8,275 bases of DNA, from contig JASLXP010000400.1 in assembly GCA_030740295.1 (NCBI GenBank), positions 1 through 8,275 of the forward strand. Direction: 5' to 3'. Below, one piece after another: positions 1 through 5,188 of the stretch (within the stretch, counting starts at the first letter, position 1; each line of letters opens with the position of its first letter). A program made the translations under genes and the position numbers. This DNA comes from Planctomycetota bacterium. Its GTDB lineage: Bacteria; Planctomycetota; PUPC01; JACPCR01. Below the pieces are notes generated by a model. It made no database searches. It had not been told where the DNA came from and saw only the letters and a list, made by a program, of their open reading frames with translations.

Positions 1-243
1 CTCGCCACCATCGAGGAAGAGATGGCAATGCGCCTCGACAAGACCGGGCATCAGAAACGACGCCTTCACCGTCTCCGTTTCGGTCGCAGGCCAGGCCGCG
101 TCCGGCGAAAAGCCGGGCGCGGTTGCGTCCTCCGGCACGATGTCTTCGATGAGCCCGTCTTTCACCAGAATGGAATATGGGCCGTTGTCGTGGTGTGCGT
201 ACCCGTCGAAGTACGAATGTGTGACAAAGATGTGCGGCTTCAC
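1..243 (-). CDS. Amidohydrolase-family metal-dependent hydrolase, N-terminal part
   Basis: The first 81 codons of a minus-strand gene that runs off the left edge, read from a GTG at 243-241. The start is chosen because it lies 2 nt after the upstream methyltransferase stop (TAA, CC, GTG), which suggests translational coupling, and it gives a normal N-terminus. Residues 1-60 look like the small beta-sandwich typical of the amidohydrolase superfamily (SILVKDGLIEDIVPED). They are followed by the strand-1 metal motif MPGLVEAHCH at 65-74, whose His72 and His74 form the HxH pair that binds the active-site metal in this family. The usual Asp before HxH is Glu here. Family membership is well supported. 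The substrate (imidazolonepropionate, hydantoin, N-acyl compounds or others) cannot be told because the barrel lies outside the window. Being the second gene after a C1 methyltransferase hints at catabolism of a methylated or nitrogen-containing compound, which is inference. Confidence 0.8.
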   Translation of the reverse strand, partial: MKPHIFVTHSYFDGYAHHDNGPYSILVKDGLIEDIVPEDATAPGFSPDAAWPATETETVKASFLMPGLVEAHCHLFLDGGE

Positions 244-245
244 GG

Positions 246-1130
246 TTATTCCTCGCGATAAAGTTTCATGAGCTCGGTAAGCGCATCGAAGCCAGTGCAT
301 TCGAGCGTGTCTTTGAAGCCCTGGTAGATGAAGTTGTCTTCGGGCAGGATCTGATAATCACGGCCGGCCGTGCCGAGGATGGTGTCGAGCCCAAGGGGCA
401 TGGCCATGGTCAGAAACGCGGACTCAAGCTGCACCTTCAGCAGGCTTCCGTCGATCGCGCGGCCCGGGAGCATGATGCTCAGGTTGGAAAGACCGACCAC
501 GGGGTGCACTCCCTTCAGATCGGGATCAGAGCCAATCAGACGGATGGACTCGATGGCCTGTTTGATGACGCCCTCAGAGTCTGAAGCCATCGGGCCGATC
601 GAGACATCGACGAATATGTCGTCGGCAGTCATGCCGCCGTTTTGTGCAAGCACCAGCTCTGTCAGCCTGCGGGCAGTCTGGTGGACGTCTTCGGCCGTGC
701 GATTAGGCAGCCGGTCGTCCCCGTCGCTGCGTTCGGAAACCATGAGGATCATGCGGAACGGGCGCTCTCCGATGAGCTCCAGCATGTCCAGGCGCAGCTC
801 GGAAATGGAATTGACGATGGGTTTCTTGCCATCGGCTTTAGCGTCGTCGTAAGTCGAAAGACAGAGCGTCTGGACATCCTTGCCCGGGTAATCGAAAGAC
901 AGGGGAATCGAGACGGCGTCCTGCACGGTATGGATTAGATCGACCAGAAAATCGGGGTCATCAGTCGATGCGTCCCCCACGTTGATGGTGAGGTAATCGG
1001 CCCCCTTCTCGGCCTGCATGACCGCCATGTCACGAATGCCGTCGAGGTCTTTGTTATCGAGAAGCTCTTTCGAGCGGCGGAAGCCGGGGTTGATCCTTTC
1101 ACCAATAATGGTCAGGTTGTCGATGGACAT
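246..1130 (-). CDS. Methyltetrahydrofolate:corrinoid methyltransferase-like protein (pterin-binding domain)
   Basis: A 294-residue, single-domain protein of the dihydropteroate-synthase-like TIM-barrel family that moves a methyl group between tetrahydrofolate and a cobalamin (corrinoid) protein. Visible motifs are IGERIN at 9-14, the family signature at the first strand; TINVGDAS at 48-55; SFDYPG at 78-83; IVNSISEL at 105-112; FVDVSIGPM at 173-181; and VVGLSNLS at 211-218. Asp80, Asp175 and Asn216 sit where AcsE-type enzymes carry the pterin-binding Asp, Asp and Asn. The length fits a stand-alone enzyme; there is no cobalamin-binding or activation domain, so it needs a separate corrinoid protein, not seen here. 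The start is the ATG at 1130 because AAGGAG lies 4 nt upstream and the family begins close to IGERIN; a longer in-frame extension to 1268 has no homologous look. It is divergent from metF, whose product, methyl-THF, is the expected partner. Alternatives are a split-MetH module or a MtgA/MtvA-like demethylation enzyme. Confidence 0.88.
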   Translation of the reverse strand: MSIDNLTIIGERINPGFRRSKELLDNKDLDGIRDMAVMQAEKGADYLTINVGDASTDDPDFLVDLIHTVQDAVSIPLSFDYPGKDVQTLCLSTYDDAKADGKKPIVNSISELRLDMLELIGERPFRMILMVSERSDGDDRLPNRTAEDVHQTARRLTELVLAQNGGMTADDIFVDVSIGPMASDSEGVIKQAIESIRLIGSDPDLKGVHPVVGLSNLSIMLPGRAIDGSLLKVQLESAFLTMAMPLGLDTILGTAGRDYQILPEDNFIYQGFKDTLECTGFDALTELMKLYREE

Positions 1131-1478
1131 GGTTCTCCTTGTTTGCGCGGTGCATGACTGGGTTGTGGCGGCAGCAGATCTCAGACGATTTCCGGCAAGA
1201 CGGAATAATCTGAACAGCATCAAGTGGTTGCCTGCAACATCTGGTTTCGCCCGAAAACGGGCGGCCATTTCATTCGCCAGGCAATGCCCTCCTGTTCAAG
1301 AACACCGGCCTGTTCGAGCCCTCGGATGGTCTCCTCACCCATTCTGATGCTGATCTGGTCACCCTCTTTGGTGACCTTGCCCTCCAGCTTGCGAAAGTAA
1401 AATCACTTATCAAGCTGCGGATATTAGCCCGTGAAAGGGATGCATCAATTGGCCTTCACAAAAAGCGACACTTCAACA
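1131..1478. promoter_or_regulatory. Divergent intergenic region between methyltransferase and metF
   Basis: About 350 nt must hold the promoters for both outward-facing transcription units. The only clear signal is the AAGGAG ribosome site of the methyltransferase at 1135-1140. I see no convincing -35/-10 pair in either direction. A short dyad, GTTGC-CT-GCAAC at 1227-1238, is operator-like but could be chance. The middle is occupied by a minus-strand reading frame with coding character (1220-1402, listed separately). On the metF side, the stretch 1431-1478 is either leader or an N-terminal extension of MetF. Confidence 0.4.
1220..1402 (-). pseudogene. Short unassigned coding-like frame, possible gene remnant or small gene
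   Basis: On the minus strand, a stop-free frame of 60 codons runs from just after a TGA (1405-1403) to a TGA at 1222-1220. Its peptide looks like real protein: it includes LEGKVTKEGDQISIRMGEE and then AGVLEQEGIAWRMKWPPVFG, with many charged residues alternating with hydrophobic ones. Third codon positions are mostly G or C, as in neighbouring genes. The only ATG (1342-1340) would give 40 residues, but coding character continues upstream of it, and neither this ATG nor the CTG at 1387 has a ribosome site. This suits the 3' end of a decayed gene, or a small gene with an unusual start. I do not recognise the family. The frame differs from the upstream extension of the methyltransferase frame that overlaps it. 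Confidence 0.33.
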
Positions 1479-2357
1479 ATGAGATTCATCAAAGACATCC
1501 ATGCCGAAAGAACTGACGAGCAACCAATACTCTCGATCGAATTCTTCCCGCCCAAGACGGAAAAGGGAATCGAAGTACTCTTTCAGAACACCGTGCCGCG
1601 GCTGATGGAGCTGAAGCCCGATTTCTGCTCCGTGACGTATGGTGCCGGAGGCACCACCCGAGACACGACGCTGGAAATCGTCGATAGAATTCAACGGGAA
1701 TTCAATCTACCCACTATGGCTCATCTGACCTGCGTCAATGCGACGAGAGAAGAAATTGTTGGGGTCCTGACCGAAGCCAAAGAGCGCGGCATCATTAACA
1801 TCCTCGCCCTGCGGGGCGACCCGCCCGAAGGCGAATTCAAGAAAACCGAAGGTGGATTCGAATATTCATATGAACTGGTCAACTGCATTCGCGAGATGGG
1901 CGGATTCTCCATCGGCACGGCCGGCTTTCCCGAGGGCCACATCGCCTGTGAAGAAGGCAAACTCGTGGACTGGGGTCATCTGAAGACCAAGATTGAATGC
2001 GGCGCGGATTTTGTCATCACCCAGCTCTTCTTCGACAACAAGGACTACTTTGAATTCAGAGATCATCTCATCAGCGAAGGAGTCACTGTGCCTCTCTGCC
2101 CGGGAGTGCTGCCCATCCTTTCAACGGAACAGATCAAACGCTTTACGGACATGTGCGGAGCCAAACTGCCTCAGCCAGTGCTCTCTAAACTGGATGAGTT
2201 GGGAGACGATGATGATGCGGTTAGAGATTTCGGAATTGAATACGCTTCCAACCAGTGCCGCGAACTGATCGATCAGGGCGTGCCTGGCATCCACTTCTAC
2301 ACCCTCAACAAGTACACCGCGACGGCCGCCATTTTCCAGAACCTGGGACTGGCCTGA
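1479..2357 (+). CDS. metF: 5,10-methylenetetrahydrofolate reductase
   Basis: A FAD-dependent TIM-barrel enzyme that reduces 5,10-methylene-THF to 5-methyl-THF, the methyl donor for methionine synthesis. It can run in the oxidative direction in organisms that gain methyl groups from corrinoid enzymes. From the ATG at 1479 the protein is 292 residues, the usual bacterial MetF size. Signatures in order are IEFFPPKT (catalytic Glu21), SVTYGAGG (Thr53, flavin region), LALRGDPP (Asp114, equivalent to the flavin-tuning Asp120 of E. coli), GTAGFPEGH, ITQLFFDN (Gln182, folate contact), CPGVLPI and GIHFYTLN. No C-terminal extension is present. The start is uncertain: in-frame GTG 1431 and ATG 1440 would add 16 or 13 residues. 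ATG 1440 has AAAGGG directly against it (no spacing) and ATG 1479 lacks a ribosome site; 1479 is preferred because homologues begin about 15-25 residues before EFFPP. It is divergent from the methyltransferase and probably cotranscribed with the next gene. Confidence 0.95.
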   Translation: MRFIKDIHAERTDEQPILSIEFFPPKTEKGIEVLFQNTVPRLMELKPDFCSVTYGAGGTTRDTTLEIVDRIQREFNLPTMAHLTCVNATREEIVGVLTEAKERGIINILALRGDPPEGEFKKTEGGFEYSYELVNCIREMGGFSIGTAGFPEGHIACEEGKLVDWGHLKTKIECGADFVITQLFFDNKDYFEFRDHLISEGVTVPLCPGVLPILSTEQIKRFTDMCGAKLPQPVLSKLDELGDDDDAVRDFGIEYASNQCRELIDQGVPGIHFYTLNKYTATAAIFQNLGLA

Positions 2358-2362
2358 GGATC

Positions 2363-3844
2363 ATGAGCGAACCAGATTACTTTCCGGAGAAAGAGCGTTA
2401 CCACCAGGGCGAGCCGCTCCGGATCGGTAATCAGCGCGTGCTTCTAATCGATGATTTCTTCGTCGAAGATCGATGGAACGTTTACCGTGAGATGGTGGGC
2501 CCGGTGAAACATCCTTCCAGCCCCGTGCTCGTGGGTTCAAAGCCCTGGGATTTCCATGCGTATTCGCCTTGCGTGCATTACGACGAGGAAGCTGAAATCT
2601 TTCGGATGTGGTATCAGGCATTCGACGCGACAGCCTTCACCACTCAGTTCAGAACCGGAACGTGGGAACCGGAACGCGATGGATACCCTTACTTCGTCTG
2701 TTACGCAGAAAGTGAAGACGGCATCGAATGGTCGAAGCCTTCCCTCGATGGCATCAGGTATCGGGACTGGAGCAAGAACAACGTGGTCATGGTCGGGGAG
2801 CAAAAGGCACAGGCATTCCGCGTGTCTAAGACTCCTGAAGGATGGGGACAACCGGGGAAGTTCATGATGTCCTACAAGGACAATGTCGGTGGTAATTACG
2901 GCGCTCTGTGTCTGGCCTACTCAGATGACGGCATTCATTGGCGGCAGGACCCGGCGAATCCTGTTTGCGCGGGCTTGAGGGATACGCAGCATAATTTCAT
3001 CTATGACGAAGTTCGAGACCGATGGCTGCTCTTCACTCGGCCCGTGAGCTTCGCGGGGCAACACAAGATGACAGAGCCCGACAAGGCACTGGGCATGAAG
3101 GGCCGCACCGCCGTAGCAACTGGAAAGACGCCTTACGAGTTTAATTATCCTCGCAACATCATCTGGCCTGAAGAGGACGAGCGGAAGTTTATCGATGCCA
3201 TGATCGTAGACCGATGCGGCGCTCATTTCATTGGGTTCCGCACGATGATGGAACGTGAATCCGGCCAAATGCTGAACGACGTTTATCTGAGCTTCAGTCG
3301 CGACGGGCTGACCTGGAATCGACTGGCCAATGAACAGCCGTTCATCAAGCGAAGTGAGACAGAGGCATTCGACACCGGCCAGACATTCTCCCCAAAGAAC
3401 ATCGTTGAGGTCGGCGAGTGGTATTACCTCTATTACTCGGGCACAACGCATGGCCAGTCCACATTTGATGATATCGCCGGCATCGGCCTTGCCATGCTCC
3501 GGAGAGACCGGTTCGTTGCGCAAAGGTCGGACTCGACAGGAGGCTACCTGCTCACCCGCGAGTTTGTGATCGAAGGGGACAATCTCTTCGTCAACATGAA
3601 ACACTATACCAATTACGGTTACTGTGGTTTCGCCGCGGAATTGGTGACCTTGCCCAAAAGCGGGATGGCCGGCCCCAGGATCATTGAGGGCTATTCCTTT
3701 GACGATGTTGACAACAAGCCCTGCGATCACCTTGATGCGCCGCTCACCTGGCAGGGAAAGAATGTCTCGGCCCTCAGAGGCCAGAGCGTTCAGGTACGCT
3801 TCTGGCTCAAAGACGTGGGTATCTTTGCCATCCAATGTAGTTGA
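2363..3844 (+). CDS. Cytosolic five-bladed beta-propeller, GH43/GH32-like glycosidase-related protein
   Basis: A 493-residue protein starting at an ATG 5 nt after the metF stop; the ribosome site (TGAGGA) overlaps that stop, so the genes are probably cotranscribed and coupled. It has no signal peptide. The N-terminus RVLLIDDFFVED (25-36), the stretch around YSPCVHYDEE (67-76) and the blade pattern are those of uncharacterised propeller proteins related to the GH43/GH32 glycosidase clans, often found in Planctomycetota-type genomes. Three Asp-box-like repeats mark blade turns: SEDGIEW (117-123), SDDGIHW (187-193) and SRDGLTW (312-318). Candidate acidic catalytic residues lie at Asp30/Asp31, Asp279 and around FDTGQTFSP (336-344), but I cannot assign them. 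Residues from about 395 to the end look like a C-terminal beta-sandwich. Role unknown: sugar hydrolysis or phosphorolysis inside the cell is plausible, or a non-enzymatic propeller. In-frame codons upstream to 2255 overlap metF and are not used. Confidence 0.82.
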   Translation: MSEPDYFPEKERYHQGEPLRIGNQRVLLIDDFFVEDRWNVYREMVGPVKHPSSPVLVGSKPWDFHAYSPCVHYDEEAEIFRMWYQAFDATAFTTQFRTGTWEPERDGYPYFVCYAESEDGIEWSKPSLDGIRYRDWSKNNVVMVGEQKAQAFRVSKTPEGWGQPGKFMMSYKDNVGGNYGALCLAYSDDGIHWRQDPANPVCAGLRDTQHNFIYDEVRDRWLLFTRPVSFAGQHKMTEPDKALGMKGRTAVATGKTPYEFNYPRNIIWPEEDERKFIDAMIVDRCGAHFIGFRTMMERESGQMLNDVYLSFSRDGLTWNRLANEQPFIKRSETEAFDTGQTFSPKNIVEVGEWYYLYYSGTTHGQSTFDDIAGIGLAMLRRDRFVAQRSDSTGGYLLTREFVIEGDNLFVNMKHYTNYGYCGFAAELVTLPKSGMAGPRIIEGYSFDDVDNKPCDHLDAPLTWQGKNVSALRGQSVQVRFWLKDVGIFAIQCS

Positions 3845-3928
3845 TGCCGGCCATTTCGAAGTCTTCAGAGACCATCCGCTCACCTGACCCATTCTTCGGA
3901 AGGCGGAATAATATTTCTTGCCGGCATC
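3843..3928. repeat. Inverted repeat across convergent gene ends
   Basis: GATGCCGGC at 3843-3851 is matched exactly by its complement GCCGGCATC at 3920-3928, with 68 nt between. A smaller CGAAG/CTTCG pair lies inside (3857-3861 and 3894-3898). The arms bracket the convergent stop codons of the propeller gene and the acetyltransferase gene. It could help end transcription from both sides, but the long loop and the absence of a T-run make this weak; chance is possible. Confidence 0.2.
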
Positions 3929-4734
3929 CCAATCGAGGCTCTTCTCACATCGCACGCTCTGCAGGTGCCTTCTTCGCACAGCACAAAGGCCGGGTCCTCT
4001 TCAACGGCATCACGAACGACTTCGTAGATATGGCTTGCCTTCATCAACTGTGAAGGGGCATGTCCAATCAAACCCTCTCTCAGGCAGCCTCTCTCTATAA
4101 GCAGGGGATTGATCTTGTGGAAGGCACGGCTGTCTCCCGGGCATTCGTAGATGTCGAGTGTCCGTTCCTGTCCGTCCTCATCGATGAAGCGGGCGCTCGG
4201 ACGCCAATCAAGATGGAGCCAACAGAAGACGTTCACATAGCTCACACCGGCCATCACTTCCGCAACGTGGACGAACGAATTCGTGTCTTGTCCTACGCCG
4301 ACCAGCAGAATCCAACCGTCGTTTTCGCAAAGACGATGAAACGGGCTACCGGCGCCGAGTGGTGTCGCCCTTAAGTGATCGCGAGTGATCTCTTCCGCAA
4401 GTCTTCCGATTGCCGCCGCGGAGTGCGTCGGATGAAGACTGCGAAACGCTTCCGGCCTTTTACGAAGCATTTCGGTAATGAGGCCAGTCAGGGAAGGAGT
4501 CGATTCTCTCTCGAAGACATCAGTATTCTTCGATCCCTCAAAGCAATTGGTGAAGGTCGGAGTCATAAGAGTGCCGTCAGAGCCGACACACGCGAGCAAC
4601 GAATCGATGACCGTATCGGCGCCTCCTTCAACCTGACCGATGCTTTTGAGTGAGCTGTGCATCGCAACCAGATCTCCCTCGCCGATGCCAAGGGAACTGA
4701 AATCGGTGACGAGACGTTCGTGAGTAATGGGCAT
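3880..4734 (-). CDS. AAC(3)-family N-acetyltransferase (aminoglycoside 3-N-acetyltransferase-like)
   Basis: A 284-residue protein of the antibiotic-NAT fold, a normal length for the family, which transfers acetyl from acetyl-CoA to an amine such as the 3-amino group of aminoglycosides. Signatures are GDLVAMHSSLKSIG (20-33), GTLMTPTFT (54-62), SLHPTHSAAAIG (99-110), TPLGAGSPFHRL (124-135) and NSFVHVAE (152-159), where His156 and Glu159 match the conserved HxAE pair. Near the C-terminus three cysteines (253, 258, 261; CxxxxCxxC) may bind zinc, as seen in some environmental members; this is inference. The ATG at 4734 is the first good start, with only a weak ribosome site. Chromosomal AAC(3)-like genes in non-pathogens are common and many do not give resistance, so the true substrate is unknown. 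It is convergent with the propeller gene and divergent from the sulfur-carrier gene, so it probably has its own promoter; nothing mobile flanks it. Confidence 0.9.
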   Translation of the reverse strand: MPITHERLVTDFSSLGIGEGDLVAMHSSLKSIGQVEGGADTVIDSLLACVGSDGTLMTPTFTNCFEGSKNTDVFERESTPSLTGLITEMLRKRPEAFRSLHPTHSAAAIGRLAEEITRDHLRATPLGAGSPFHRLCENDGWILLVGVGQDTNSFVHVAEVMAGVSYVNVFCWLHLDWRPSARFIDEDGQERTLDIYECPGDSRAFHKINPLLIERGCLREGLIGHAPSQLMKASHIYEVVRDAVEEDPAFVLCEEGTCRACDVRRASIGMPARNIIPPSEEWVR

Positions 4735-4862
4735 GAGGCTCTGCTCGATGTGAAAAGCGCAGGTCAGTCCGAGAACCCTGGGGTCGCAAGCGTCCCGCTG
4801 ATTCCCCGTGATTATGGCCGCTGTCTCACCGCGCGGAAATCCAAATCCTCACTCTCTCACGC

Positions 4863-4937
4863 ATGAAGTTCCGCTCACTTCTTGATATTCTGCGTCCCTG
4901 TCAGCCCCCAGGATTCAGGACCAGGAGCGGAACTTGA
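4863..4937 (+). promoter_or_regulatory. Structured leader of the sulfur-carrier gene with start-site inverted repeat
   Basis: AAGTTCCGCTC at 4866-4876 is perfectly complementary to GAGCGGAACTT at 4925-4935 (11 bp). The right arm contains part of the AGGAG ribosome site (4923-4927) and the first two bases of the TTG start (4934). A smaller hairpin, CCTG (4897-4900) with CAGG (4909-4912), fits in the 48-nt loop. If transcribed, this stem would hide the start of the downstream gene. A 24-codon frame from ATG 4863 ends at TGA 4935-4937, overlapping the TTG start as TTGA, but it has no ribosome site. Regulation by ligand or by leader translation is inference. The rest of the 4735-4933 gap shows no gene and no convincing promoter. 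Confidence 0.42.
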
Positions 4938-5173
4938 AAGTGAAGATCAAACTGTTCGCTACACTCGCCAGGTATCTGCCACCTGACGCAGAGAACCGGA
5001 CAGCAGAGCTCCATGTCGAGGAGGGTACGACAACCGGCCAGATTCTCGATCAATTGGAAATACCGGCAGCCCTGGCACACCTGACAATGATCAACGGCCA
5101 CCAGGAAGATCACGAATATGTTCTGCAGGAGGACGATCTGCTGACCGTCTTCCCCCAGGTTGCAGGCGGCTGA
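4934..5173 (+). CDS. MoaD/ThiS-family ubiquitin-like sulfur carrier protein
   Basis: A 79-residue beta-grasp protein. The start KIKLFATLARYLP (4-16) and the C-terminus FPQVAGG (73-79) match MoaD, whose terminal Gly-Gly is adenylated and then converted to a thiocarboxylate that donates sulfur to molybdopterin. ThiS proteins are shorter (about 66 residues) and lack the FPxVAGG ending, so MoaD-type is favoured, although a carrier for tungsten cofactor or another sulfur transfer is possible. The TTG at 4934 is chosen because AGGAG lies 6 nt upstream; a GTG two codons further in (4940) would also fit the family. No MoaE, MoeB or other cofactor gene is in view, so this is an orphan copy here. The start lies in an inverted repeat (see leader). 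The next gene begins 15 nt after the stop, so the two may be cotranscribed. Confidence 0.85.
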   Translation: MKVKIKLFATLARYLPPDAENRTAELHVEEGTTTGQILDQLEIPAALAHLTMINGHQEDHEYVLQEDDLLTVFPQVAGG

Positions 5174-5188
5174 ACTTAGAGCACAGCT

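Noticed and set aside
370..852. Plus-strand open frame of 160 codons opposite the methyltransferase
   Set aside because: Serine/arginine/methionine-rich shadow with no motif, antisense to a conserved enzyme.
1131..1268. In-frame N-terminal extension of the methyltransferase
   Set aside because: The ATG at 1130 has a strong AAGGAG site, and homologues start near IGERIN; the extension overlaps another coding-like frame.
1431..1459. Hairpin GTGAAAGG with CCTTCAC near the metF start
   Set aside because: Short stem with a bulge and a 14-nt loop; not distinguishable from chance.
2255..2362. In-frame upstream extension of the propeller gene
   Set aside because: It would overlap metF by about 100 nt and reads as a shadow; the ATG at 2363 has its own ribosome site.
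2921..3979. Minus-strand open frame of 352 codons opposite the propeller gene
   Set aside because: It is antisense to a well-supported protein, carries no family motif, has a low-complexity histidine/arginine/glycine-rich composition, and overlaps the acetyltransferase gene in another frame.
4811..4816. CATAAT-like -10 box for the acetyltransferase gene (minus strand)
   Set aside because: No acceptable -35 at the right distance, so support is too thin for a feature.
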